Assembly (NCBI GenBank): GCA_028706315.1
Contig: JAQWBP010000003.1
Coordinates: 58,488 to 122,487, forward strand
DNA length: 64,000 nucleotides
Reading direction: 5' to 3'
DNA from: Syntrophomonadaceae bacterium
Lineage (GTDB): Bacteria > Bacillota > Syntrophomonadia > Syntrophomonadales > Syntrophomonadaceae
The notes beneath the pieces were generated by a model. It searched no databases and was not told where the DNA came from. It worked only from the letters and a program-made list of their open reading frames with translations. Shown piece by piece: positions 53,950 through 61,820 of this stretch; within the stretch, counting starts at the first letter, position 1; each line of letters opens with the position of its first letter. Position numbers and translations under genes: made by a program.

Positions 53950-55050
53950 ATGACTAGTACCACTTTTTTCCCCGGACGCTATATCCAGGGCAAAGGTGCA
54001 ATGGGACGTATGCATCAAGAGATGGCACGCCTGGGTAAAAGAGTCTTTATTATAGCAGGTAATACCGCACTAAAAAAGATACTACCGCCTTATTTACCCG
54101 AGATGGAGAAACAATTAAAAGTTAAAGTAGCCCGATTCGGTGGAGAATGTTGTGAACCAGAGATTGATGCGCTGATGTCCCAGGTCGAAGATTTTGGAGC
54201 AGATTTAGTCGTAGGTCTGGGGGGAGGAAAAGTTATTGATACCGCGAAAATAATTAGCGATAAACTAGCTGTCAGCAATATGATTATTCCTACCCTGGCT
54301 TCTTCTGATGCACCCTGCAGTGCTATAGCTGTCCTTTATACTTCTGATGGTAAATTTCAAAGAGGAGTAAAAATAAAAAATAATCCTCAGGTGGTTCTGG
54401 TCGATACAGAAGTTATCGCCCATGCCCCGGTTAGATTATTAGTAGCAGGGATGGGGGATGCACTGGCTACCTGGTTTGAGGCCGAGTCTTCCCGGCAGAC
54501 TGGCGCGGCTAATTTTACCCTGACGGGTGATTCTGGTTCTATGACTGCTTATGCTCTAGCCCGGCTTTGTTACGATACCCTGATTAAATATGGACTGGCC
54601 GCTAAAATATCATGTGAAACACAGGCGGTAACTCCGGCTCTGGAAAAAGTTGTGGAAGCTAATATACTATTAAGTGGTATCGGCTTTGAAAGTGGTGGAC
54701 TGGCAACTGCCCATTCTATCCATGATGGTATGACTATTCTGGCAGATCTTCATGATTTGTACCATGGGGAGAAGGTAGCTTTTGGCACCCTGACATCCCT
54801 GTTTTTAACTGATAAAGAGATGCCCCTTATTGATGAAGTTTATGCATTTTGTGAGTCAGTGGGGCTACCTACTACTTTTTACGAATTAGGTATAGCAAAC
54901 ATTTCTGATGAGCAATTGCGAAAAATTGCCGAAGCCAGTTGCAATAAATATAAACCTATCCATAATGAACCATTCAAGGTACTCCCCGAAGGTGTAGTAG
55001 ACGCGATGAAAGCAGCTGATAAATGGGGAAGTAGAAGAAAAGGAATGTAA
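53950..55050 (+). CDS. gldA: Glycerol dehydrogenase family enzyme (iron/zinc-containing alcohol dehydrogenase fold)
   Basis: This 366-residue protein has the GldA N-terminal FPGRYIQGKGA, the nucleotide-binding GLGGGKVIDTAKII, PTLASSDAPCSA, and metal ligands in GMGDALATWFEAESS and GLATAHSIHDGM with a later HGEKVAFG. It oxidises glycerol to dihydroxyacetone with NAD, or the reverse; related enzymes act on other polyols. It is a single gene. ATG follows AAAAAGGAG. Confidence 0.9.
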   Translation: MTSTTFFPGRYIQGKGAMGRMHQEMARLGKRVFIIAGNTALKKILPPYLPEMEKQLKVKVARFGGECCEPEIDALMSQVEDFGADLVVGLGGGKVIDTAKIISDKLAVSNMIIPTLASSDAPCSAIAVLYTSDGKFQRGVKIKNNPQVVLVDTEVIAHAPVRLLVAGMGDALATWFEAESSRQTGAANFTLTGDSGSMTAYALARLCYDTLIKYGLAAKISCETQAVTPALEKVVEANILLSGIGFESGGLATAHSIHDGMTILADLHDLYHGEKVAFGTLTSLFLTDKEMPLIDEVYAFCESVGLPTTFYELGIANISDEQLRKIAEASCNKYKPIHNEPFKVLPEGVVDAMKAADKWGSRRKGM

Positions 55051-55055
55051 TACAG

Positions 55056-55085
55056 GAACAGTGGGACGGTTTTGCCCCACTGTTC
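55056..55085 (+). terminator. Probable terminator after gldA
   Basis: A 10-bp perfect stem, GAACAGTGGG / CCCACTGTTC, with a 10-nt loop, but no T-run (ATCCCCC follows), so termination is uncertain. The gap 55086-55237 shows no gene. Confidence 0.5.
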
Positions 55086-55237
55086 ATCCCCCTAGCTTAA
55101 GGCTACTTTTTCCAAGTCCTTTTCTAAAATAATTTCCACTAAGTAAAGGTCGGTATATTTCCTTTGTTCATTACCTATCTGGATAAAAGCATTATCCCTC
55201 CCCTACCATTTTTTCTAATTTGTACAAAAAGGTATAG

Positions 55238-55299
55238 TTTTCCTGCTAGATGAAACAGATGTATCTGTTCCAAATGTTTCGCGGATTATAGCAGGAAAA
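55238..55299. promoter_or_regulatory. Structured element upstream of the MoSto-like operon
   Basis: TTTTCCTGCTA (55238-55248) pairs perfectly with TAGCAGGAAAA (55289-55299). Inside, GAAACA (55252-55257) can pair with TGTTTC (55275-55280), or AACAGA with TCTGTT in a competing fold. It lies about 90 bases before the first gene of the operon and may be a leader switch, an operator or a small mobile repeat. Confidence 0.45.
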
Positions 55300-55387
55300 A
55301 GGGAAGTTTAGGAGAAAATACTATAGTATAACATGTTTCACCAATATAGAATAGTAGATTGGGATTATATGCAAAGGAGCGATGAAA

Positions 55388-55600
55388 TTGGATAAACCAT
55401 TAATTTTTGTCCGGGAACGTCGGAAAGTTGTGGAAGGGGAGAAAAAGCCCCGCTTTGCAGTTGTTGGAGTGACTGGCACTGATCTGAAGATATATGCCAA
55501 ACATATTCGTAAAATGGAGATTGAAGAAATAGCGAAATACCTTGAGGCTGAAGTAGTATATTTAAACGCGGGAAAAGAAGATGAAGAAGAACTAGATTAA
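55388..55600 (+). CDS. Small protein preceding the MoSto-like gene, function unknown
   Basis: This 70-residue protein has a basic beginning (MDKPLIFVRERRK), a likely beta strand PRFAVVGVTGTDLKIYAKHI and an acidic C-terminus ending KEDEEELD. I do not recognise the family. TTG 55388 has AAAGGAG eight bases upstream, whereas ATG 55382 overlaps that site. The next gene follows after 26 bases, so the two are probably co-transcribed and may act together. Confidence 0.7.
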   Translation: MDKPLIFVRERRKVVEGEKKPRFAVVGVTGTDLKIYAKHIRKMEIEEIAKYLEAEVVYLNAGKEDEEELD

Positions 55601-55626
55601 AATTTTAGAAAGAAGGTTAACATGGC

Positions 55627-56460
55627 ATGGCTCTTATCCGTGAAAAGGATAGTAAAAGGCTCCATTTAAAAAGTAAATTAATGGGGGAGTCTTTAGTCAG
55701 TAAGAGTTTTATTAAATCTTTGGAATACACGGAACCATTCCGGCTTTTACCAGAAGTAAATGTTTTAAAAATAGGTGGGCAAAGTATCACGGATATTGGC
55801 GCAAAGGCGATAATTCCGATCATTAATGAAATAGTAGAAAATAAAAACCAGCATAAAATGATTATTTCCACCGGCGGGGGTACCAGATCTCGTCATGTTT
55901 ATGCTATTGCGATGGAACTCGGCATGCCAACCGGAATTATCGCTACTCTGGGGCAGAGTGTCTCTGAGCAAAATGCCCTGATGATATCAACTTTGCTAAG
56001 TCCCTATGGAGGCATTAAAGTAGGACATGATGATATCCCTAAGCTGGCCGGTTATTTTGCTCAGGGCTGTATTCCGGTTATACATGGGATGCCTCCCTAC
56101 GGTTACTGGGAACATCCCCCTAAAGAGGGTCGTATTCCTCCTAATCGCACTGATGTAGGGGCTTATTTGCTGGCGGAAGTGGTGGGAGCTAAACAGTGTA
56201 TATTCATCAAGGATGTTGATGGCTTGTATACTGATAATCCCAAGGTTGATCCAGATGCTGAATTTATACCTCGTATAGGAGCCGGGGAACTTCTGGAGAA
56301 GGATTTTGATGATCTAGTTATTGAGCGGCCCGTTCTGGATTCTCTTTTATACTCCAATAGTGTAACCGAGATTCAGATAATTAATGGTCTAAAGAGCGGC
56401 AATATAACCAGGGCTCTTAATGGAGAACATGTAGGCACTATAATTTATAAAGACAAATAG
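55627..56460 (+). CDS. Amino-acid-kinase-fold protein, molybdenum storage protein (MosA/MosB)-like
   Basis: This 277-residue protein has the kinase-fold pattern NVLKIGGQSITDIGAKAI, IISTGGGTRSRHVYAI, GRIPPNRTDVGAYLLAE and IKDVDGLYTDNP, ending with a NGLKSGNITRALNGEHVGT segment. The PP-R-TDxGA-LLA and GEHVGT segments recall the MosA and MosB subunits of the molybdenum/tungsten storage protein rather than true uridylate kinases. Only one such gene is present, so a homomeric cage is possible. Mo or W would be needed for formate dehydrogenases of a syntrophic anaerobe, which are often selenoproteins. The functional call is inference. Confidence 0.7.
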   Translation: MALIREKDSKRLHLKSKLMGESLVSKSFIKSLEYTEPFRLLPEVNVLKIGGQSITDIGAKAIIPIINEIVENKNQHKMIISTGGGTRSRHVYAIAMELGMPTGIIATLGQSVSEQNALMISTLLSPYGGIKVGHDDIPKLAGYFAQGCIPVIHGMPPYGYWEHPPKEGRIPPNRTDVGAYLLAEVVGAKQCIFIKDVDGLYTDNPKVDPDAEFIPRIGAGELLEKDFDDLVIERPVLDSLLYSNSVTEIQIINGLKSGNITRALNGEHVGTIIYKDK

Positions 56461-56485
56461 CGGGGATAAAATAAGGGGGTACTTT

Positions 56486-56556
56486 GAATCAAGCGGGGAC
56501 GGTTCTTGACTTGAATTTTATGGAAATTCAAGTCAAGAACCGTCCCCGCTTGATTC
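56486..56556. terminator. 33-bp perfect hairpin between convergent genes
   Basis: A 33-base left arm (56486-56518) starting GAATCAAGCGGGGACGG pairs without mismatch with the right arm (56524-56556) around a 5-base loop. The GGGGACGGTTCTTGACTTG wording is a REP-like repeat that I recall from many clostridial genomes. It lies between the MoSto-like gene and paaK and probably acts as a two-way terminator. Confidence 0.75.
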
Positions 56557-56563
56557 CTAATTT

Positions 56564-57850
56564 CTAATCTAGATTGCGCCGATCAAAAACTCTTTTGGTC
56601 TTTTTCTCGCTGCGAGGTAAATCTTGATAAGGTACTACATCAACATCAGCGATAATATTTATGATAGCTTTAATATTATATTGAAATTCCCGGGCAGCAT
56701 GCTCATAAGGATGCAGAGGGTCGGCTTCGACTTTAATTAGAACATTGTCTTTGCCGGCTTCCCGTTCAATAATCATCTGGTATTCACTTGAAAGGCCAGG
56801 AGACATGCGAATCACATCTTCAATCTGGCCAGGATAGACATTTATTCCTTTTATTTTTACAGTATCATCACTGCGGCCTAGTATCCGGCCAGTTTGCGGG
56901 TAAGGTAGGCCGCACTTACATGGTTCAGCTTTTATATACGTCAGGTCATGGGTGCGGTAGCGTACCAGGGGCATACCTTCCTTAACCAGAGTAGTTATAA
57001 CTAGCTCGCCCAGCTGACCAGGAGGCAGGACTTTACCTGTTTCCGGATCAATTATTTCAAAGTAAAGATATTCCGGGAAGTAGTGGATTCCATCATGATA
57101 ATCACAGTCAATACCGATTCCGGGGCCATAAACTTCAGTTAATCCGTATATATCATAGCTTTCTACTCCCAGTAATTCTTCTAGCCGGGTGCGCATTTTC
57201 TCGCCCCAGCGTTCGGAACCAAGTACTGCTTTTTTTAATTTAACCTGTTCTTTTAAATCACGCTTATTTATTTCTTCTGCCAATAACAGTGCATAAGAGG
57301 CGGTACCGATTAAGGCAGTAGCCTGTAAGTCAACCATCATAGCTAGCTGTTTTTCGGTATTACCAGGGCCCATGGGAATAGCCATCGCGCCCAGACGTTC
57401 ACATCCGTTTTGGAAACCTACACCGGCTGTCCATAACCCATAGCCCGGGGTTATCTGGACCCGATCATGATTAGTCAGCCCGGCTATACTCAGACAACGC
57501 TGCATCATATCAGCCCAGTCTTCCACATCCTGCTGCGTGTAGGGGACAATTACCGGCTTACCAGTAGTTCCAGATGTGGAATGTATCCTGACAATCTCTT
57601 CTTCCGGGGCAGCACGTAAAGCTAGTGCTTCTTCCTGACGTAATTCGTCTTTTTCGGTAAAGGGCAGATATTTAATATCATCAACCGTTTTCACATCGCT
57701 AAAGCTAATTCCAGCTTTATTAAATTTACTTTGATAAAACTGCGAATACTCCTGCAGTCGATTCATTAATTTACGCAAGCGAAAAGACTGCATCTCAACT
57801 AAACCAGGGGATTCAAAATGCTCATTTACTAATGATAAACCCTGTCTCAT
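56564..57850 (-). CDS. paaK: Phenylacetate-CoA ligase family protein
   Basis: This 428-residue adenylate-forming enzyme has HSTSGTTGKPVIVPYT (phosphate-binding loop), YGLTEVYGPGIG, VRYRTHDLTYI and GRSDDTVKIKGINVYPGQIED, the usual PaaK pattern. It joins CoA to arylacetates such as phenylacetate or indoleacetate with ATP, and could also run in reverse to gain ATP. It is the third gene of iorA-iorB-paaK, 5 bases after iorB. ATG follows GGAGGG. Confidence 0.92.
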   Translation of the reverse strand: MRQGLSLVNEHFESPGLVEMQSFRLRKLMNRLQEYSQFYQSKFNKAGISFSDVKTVDDIKYLPFTEKDELRQEEALALRAAPEEEIVRIHSTSGTTGKPVIVPYTQQDVEDWADMMQRCLSIAGLTNHDRVQITPGYGLWTAGVGFQNGCERLGAMAIPMGPGNTEKQLAMMVDLQATALIGTASYALLLAEEINKRDLKEQVKLKKAVLGSERWGEKMRTRLEELLGVESYDIYGLTEVYGPGIGIDCDYHDGIHYFPEYLYFEIIDPETGKVLPPGQLGELVITTLVKEGMPLVRYRTHDLTYIKAEPCKCGLPYPQTGRILGRSDDTVKIKGINVYPGQIEDVIRMSPGLSSEYQMIIEREAGKDNVLIKVEADPLHPYEHAAREFQYNIKAIINIIADVDVVPYQDLPRSEKKTKRVFDRRNLD

Positions 57851-57855
57851 CTCAT

Positions 57856-58434
57856 CTATCCCTCCGCATAAGTTTTTCCCAGCTCAAAGGCTCGGGTATT
57901 AATATCTTTTAATTTCTCGGGTAGTTTCTCAATTAGTTCATTAGCTATTTCTGCAGCAGCTATCTCGGAGTATACTGCAGAAAAGGCACCCAGCATAACT
58001 GCACTGACGGCTTTAAGGTTTCCGGCCTGGCGGGCCAGCTCCAGTGCATCGATCAAAATTAGGGTAGGTACCTGCTTTTGCAGATAATCCAGCAAAGCTG
58101 GTTCATTATATGACGAGGCACCCAGGTAGCAGGAAGGGGGTACTATCTTTTGCGTATTGACTATAGCTATGCCCTGGGGGCCTAATTTTTCCAAGTTTCT
58201 TACTGATTCAGCTAATTCAAAACCGAGGAAGAAATCAGCGGCCTGGTCCGGAATTAACGGCCCATTCAAGTCATGGCCAATTCTTACCTGGGAAACTACC
58301 GAACCTTCACGTTGTGACATGCCGATAATCTCTGAGGTTCTTACCTGGAAACCTTGTTTCATGGCGGTATCTCCCAGGACTCTGGAGGCCAGAACTGTTC
58401 CCTGTCCGCCTACACCACACATTATTATATCCAT
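57856..58434 (-). CDS. iorB: Indolepyruvate:ferredoxin oxidoreductase, beta subunit
   Basis: This 192-residue protein starts MDIIMCGVGGQGTVLASRVLG and has EIIGMSQREGSVVSQVRIG, the gamma-domain pattern of 2-oxoacid:ferredoxin oxidoreductases. With IorA it oxidatively decarboxylates aryl pyruvates to aryl-acetyl-CoA. The start overlaps the iorA stop. Confidence 0.95.
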   Translation of the reverse strand: MDIIMCGVGGQGTVLASRVLGDTAMKQGFQVRTSEIIGMSQREGSVVSQVRIGHDLNGPLIPDQAADFFLGFELAESVRNLEKLGPQGIAIVNTQKIVPPSCYLGASSYNEPALLDYLQKQVPTLILIDALELARQAGNLKAVSAVMLGAFSAVYSEIAAAEIANELIEKLPEKLKDINTRAFELGKTYAEG

Positions 58435-60239
58435 TATCTACCACCTCCTTGGATGGCATCAAAGGGACAAACTTCTACACACAACCCGCAGCCCACACAA
58501 GTTTCAAATACCCGGGGTTTTTGCCCCTTTTCCATGACTAGGGCCGGGCAGCCTATTTCTGTAACACACAAACCACAATCACGGCATTTTTGCTCATCAA
58601 CAAAGACTGGATTACTGGCAGCTTTATGGCCGGGTAAGTTTATGCATTCTCTTTTCATAATGACTACAGAAGGTTCCTGGTAGTCCAGAGATTCCTTAAC
58701 CGCCTGAACTGCAGCTTTGAGGTTAACCGGATCGACAATTTTAATCGATTTTACCCCACAGCCTTCGATTAGCTTTACCATATCTACTATGGGAACTTCT
58801 TCTCCCATGGCCGTTTGTCCGGTACCAGGATGAGGCTGAAATCCGGTCATCGCAGTAGTGCTGTTATCAAGTATTACCAGGGTCAGGGGGTACTGGTTAT
58901 AAACTGCGTTAATTAAGCCGGGAATTCCGGTATGATAAAAAGTCGAATCCCCCAGTACGGCGATAGTTTTCCGGCCTGGTTCAGCTCGCCCGATACCCTG
59001 AGCTTCAGTTATAGAGGCTCCCATGCACAGGCAGGTATCAACTGCTGACAGAGGAGGCATCGTACCCAGGGTATAGCAGCCAATATCACCAGTGAAAACC
59101 ACATCTGATTTTTTCCCAGCTGCTTTGCGAATAGCGTAGAATGAGGCCCGGTGTGGACATCCCGCACAAAGGATCGGGGCACGGGCTGGTAATTCGGGTT
59201 TTTCTGCTACCGACATTTCTGGAAGGGATTTACCTAGCCAGGTAGCAATAACCTTTTCAACCAGGTCAACGTTTAATTCGCCAACTCCGGGAACTAGACG
59301 ATCGTTTTTCCCATGTAATTCCGTTTTTATACCAGTTTTTCCGACCAGCCGGAAAATTTCATTCTCCAGCACTGGATCAAGTTCTTCTACTACCAGTAGG
59401 GATTGCTTATCCTTTATAAATGAGGTCACTAGTTTATCAGGGAAAGGATAAGGAGTACCAATCTTAAGCACTGCCGGCTTAACCTGTAACCGTTGTAAAG
59501 CCTCTTTGACGTAATAATAACTGACACCAGAACAGACAATTCCCCGGTCATCTTCGCCCTCAGTAAGGTTAAAGGCAGAAGTAGAAAAGTCCTCACTTAT
59601 GTTCTGGAGGGTATCAATTAAATCACTATGTTTCCGCCTTGATACATTAGGAAAGATGACATAGTCTGACCCTTTTTCAAAACGAGCCTTGGGGGATGTA
59701 AAATATGTTTCCGGTATGTTTACATCCTGGCATACATGACATACCCGGGTAGTAGGACGGAGTATTACCGGCAAGTGGTAACGTTCTGATATATTAAATG
59801 CTTCTATAGTCATGTCTAGAGCTTCCTGAGGATCTGCCGGGTCGAATACTGGTACTTTGGCAAAATTAGCAAAGTTCCTGGTATCCTGCTCGGTCTGTGA
59901 GCTATGTGGACCTGGATCATCTGCCACTACGATCACCAGTCCCCCTTTAACACCAAGGTAGGTACCAGTTAGTAATGGATCTGCTGCCACATTTAGCCCC
60001 ACCTGTTTCATAGAAACCAGACTGCGGGCTCCACTAATTGCTGCACCATAGGCAATCTCCAGGGCAACTTTTTCATTAACACACCATTCAGCATGAAAAT
60101 CAAATTCTTCTGCGAAATTTATCAGGGTAGAGAAAACCTCGGTAGACGGTGTCCCTGGGTAAGCTGTTGCCACCCTGATACCAGCCTTTATTGCTCCGTG
60201 AGCTATTGCTTCATTACCAAGAAGTAATTTCCTTGTCAA
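58434..60239 (-). CDS. iorA: Indolepyruvate:ferredoxin oxidoreductase, alpha subunit
   Basis: This roughly 601-residue protein begins TRKLLLGNEAIAHGAIKAG, with AYPGTPSTEV, a TPP-binding region (GDIGCYTLG, GDSTFYHTGIPGLINAVYN) and two C-terminal [4Fe-4S] clusters (CRDCGLCVTEIGCP and CVGCGLCVEVCP). It uses TPP, CoA and ferredoxin with indolepyruvate, phenylpyruvate or hydroxyphenylpyruvate. TTG 60239 has GGAAGCGAGG eight bases upstream; TTG 60266 lies at the end of the leader terminator and has no ribosome site. The leader carries a TRAP-like array and terminator. Confidence 0.95.
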   Translation of the reverse strand: MTRKLLLGNEAIAHGAIKAGIRVATAYPGTPSTEVFSTLINFAEEFDFHAEWCVNEKVALEIAYGAAISGARSLVSMKQVGLNVAADPLLTGTYLGVKGGLVIVVADDPGPHSSQTEQDTRNFANFAKVPVFDPADPQEALDMTIEAFNISERYHLPVILRPTTRVCHVCQDVNIPETYFTSPKARFEKGSDYVIFPNVSRRKHSDLIDTLQNISEDFSTSAFNLTEGEDDRGIVCSGVSYYYVKEALQRLQVKPAVLKIGTPYPFPDKLVTSFIKDKQSLLVVEELDPVLENEIFRLVGKTGIKTELHGKNDRLVPGVGELNVDLVEKVIATWLGKSLPEMSVAEKPELPARAPILCAGCPHRASFYAIRKAAGKKSDVVFTGDIGCYTLGTMPPLSAVDTCLCMGASITEAQGIGRAEPGRKTIAVLGDSTFYHTGIPGLINAVYNQYPLTLVILDNSTTAMTGFQPHPGTGQTAMGEEVPIVDMVKLIEGCGVKSIKIVDPVNLKAAVQAVKESLDYQEPSVVIMKRECINLPGHKAASNPVFVDEQKCRDCGLCVTEIGCPALVMEKGQKPRVFETCVGCGLCVEVCPFDAIQGGGR

Positions 60240-60267
60240 GATATAAACCTCGCTTCCTAGTCTCAAT

Positions 60268-60295
60268 AAAAAAACCAGATCCTAGTAGATCTGGT
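60268..60295 (-). terminator. Leader (attenuator) terminator upstream of iorA
   Basis: On the minus strand ACCAGATC (60295-60288) pairs with GATCTGGT (60281-60274) around a 6-base loop, followed by seven T. It ends 29 bases before the iorA start codon, so it must be bypassed for the operon to be expressed. Confidence 0.88.
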
Positions 60296-60309
60296 ACTAT
60301 TTCCATTAA

Positions 60310-60352
60310 CTAAGCTCAACTATTCTCATCTCAACTCATCTCTACTAAACTC
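60310..60352 (-). promoter_or_regulatory. TRAP (MtrB)-like binding site: nine (G/U)AG triplets at 5-nt spacing
   Basis: Read on the minus strand, the triplets are GAG, UAG, GAG, GAG, GAG, GAG, UAG, GAG, UAG, each separated by exactly two bases over 43 bases. TRAP, the tryptophan-activated RNA-binding attenuation protein, wraps RNA with 9-11 such triplets separated by two or three bases. The array is directly upstream of an intrinsic terminator. A UAGUAGA segment in triplets 2-3 (60347-60341) can pair with UCUACUA in the terminator (60289-60283), a weak antiterminator that covers only two bases of the stem. Confidence 0.8.
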
Positions 60353-60371
60353 ATCTTATTTTATTTACTTA

Positions 60372-60401
60372 ATTTTATCATTAGCCGTAAGCAAATGTAA
60401 A
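60372..60401 (-). promoter_or_regulatory. Possible promoter of the ior operon
   Basis: On the minus strand TTTACA (60401-60396) and TAAAAT (60377-60372) are 18 bases apart, placing the start just upstream of the triplet array. The match is only moderate. Confidence 0.4.
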
Positions 60402-60550
60402 TAGGAGAAGTGTATAAGCACGAAATATTCCAGGCATAATATGGAGATTTCTGCATTTGCGGTGTAAAACTTAAATTTTAAGCGGAGGGAATTAAATTGA
60501 TTTGCGTTCAGGGAGGGGGCAAAGAGTAGATAAAAGTAATGCTGTAATTA

Positions 60551-60588
60551 AATGGAGCAGAGAATTTTTAGAAGATTCCCTGCTCCAA
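60551..60588 (-). terminator. Probable terminator of the Gln-rich protein gene
   Basis: GGAGCAG / CTGCTCC plus GAAT / ATTC with one mismatch; on the minus strand ATTTAATT follows. The T-run is weak. Confidence 0.55.
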
Positions 60589-60594
60589 AACTGT

Positions 60595-60882
60595 CTAGGA
60601 TAATGTATTGCCGGCATCGAAGGCCTGGGATTCCCGGCGTAGCATGGTTTCTGCTTGTTGCAGTTCCATTTGCTGTTGGGCGGATAGACTAGATCCGGAG
60701 TTTTGCAGAGCCTGTTGGACCTGTTGAATAGCAGTGTTTAATTGTTGCTCAGCAGCTTGGATCTGCTGGGAGTTTAGGCTAGCCTGAGCCTGTTGTGCAG
60801 TCCGCCTGGCCTGCTGCGCGGTGAGGATTGCCTGCTGTGCAGTCTGGTTTGCCTGGGATAACTGTTGCTCTTGGGCGTCCAT
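60595..60882 (-). CDS. Gln/Ala-rich heptad-repeat protein, function unknown
   Basis: This 95-residue protein (from ATG 60882, after GGAGGTAAT) is largely Gln and Ala and contains three exact seven-residue steps of TAQQA. A long coiled coil with amphipathic spacing is expected. No signal peptide, enzyme motif or membrane segment is seen. An in-frame start at 60927 lacks a ribosome site. I do not recognise the family; a role in spore coat or envelope is possible but unproven. Confidence 0.7.
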   Translation of the reverse strand: MDAQEQQLSQANQTAQQAILTAQQARRTAQQAQASLNSQQIQAAEQQLNTAIQQVQQALQNSGSSLSAQQQMELQQAETMLRRESQAFDAGNTLS

Positions 60883-61142
60883 AGATTCATTACCTCCTTC
60901 ATATAAACATCGCGGACAACTTAGCATGAGTATGCCAAAGTATTCTTCTTTATATCTTGTGCCGTTAACGGATAAATTATTAGGTTGTCAAATCAAATTT
61001 TAAGTGTTATAGGTTAGCATGGTTTTGTATAATAGATTTAAGGTTGCCCAGTTCCCGAGGGGCGGGAAAAAGTGTATTATAGTAGTCATAACTATATGGC
61101 ATACCTGTTCGGTAAAGGTAAAGTATAAATGAGGAGTTGTAT

Positions 61143-61814
61143 ATGAATAACATCATGGTTTTTGCCCCACATCCCGATGATGATATAATTGGGTGCGGTG
61201 GTAGCATTGCCCAACATGTAAAAAAGGGTAATAAGGTATCAATAGTATATATGAGCTCCGGGGATGCAGGCAGCTTGCAATATGACAAAAAACAATTGGC
61301 GGAAATTAGGGAACAAGAAGCCAGTAGAGCAGCTGAAGTACTAGGGGTAAAAGATATAATATTTTTACGCAACCCGGATGGTTATATTGACTACAATCGT
61401 GATAACTTGATTCAGCTCACCAGCATTATTAGAACAAAAAAGCCGGACACTGTTTATGTACCTCATGCACAGGATTGTGTACAAGACCACATTACGACAC
61501 ATAAACTAGTTGTCGAAGCCTGTAACCGGGCAGCAGGTCCGTGGTTTCAAGAATGCAGCGGTCAGCCATGCCCGATTAACAATATCCTTGGCTATGAGGT
61601 ATGGACTCCACTGCCGAAAGTATCTTATGTAGAGGATATTAGTGATTTTATGGAGCTGAAAATTGCTGCCTTAAGGATGCACGTTTCACAGCTGGCAGAC
61701 ATTAATTATGATGAAGCTATCAAAGGCTTGAACAGATACCGGGGCATGATGACTAGACGGGGAAATTATTGCGAGTGTTTTGAAATAATCAAAATAAAAA
61801 ATATAGGAGTTTAA
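61143..61814 (+). CDS. PIG-L/LmbE family deacetylase
   Basis: This roughly 223-residue protein has the zinc motif APHPDDDIIGCGG near its start, with a later histidine in QDHITTHKLV. These enzymes remove acetyl groups from GlcNAc-containing small molecules, as in bacillithiol or mycothiol synthesis. The glycosyltransferase gene begins 6 bases after its stop, so the pair likely builds one glycoside. ATG 61143 has GAGGAG six bases upstream. Confidence 0.9.
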   Translation: MNNIMVFAPHPDDDIIGCGGSIAQHVKKGNKVSIVYMSSGDAGSLQYDKKQLAEIREQEASRAAEVLGVKDIIFLRNPDGYIDYNRDNLIQLTSIIRTKKPDTVYVPHAQDCVQDHITTHKLVVEACNRAAGPWFQECSGQPCPINNILGYEVWTPLPKVSYVEDISDFMELKIAALRMHVSQLADINYDEAIKGLNRYRGMMTRRGNYCECFEIIKIKNIGV

Positions 61815-61820
61815 GTAGCA

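Noticed and set aside
55238-55299. Molybdenum or tungsten cofactor riboswitch upstream of the MoSto-like gene
   Set aside because: The sequence does not show the conserved Moco RNA segments that I know; kept only as an unassigned structured element.
60268-60400. T-box or standard leader-peptide attenuator upstream of iorA
   Set aside because: No T-loop motif and no Trp-rich short frame; the regular (G/U)AG array explains the leader better.
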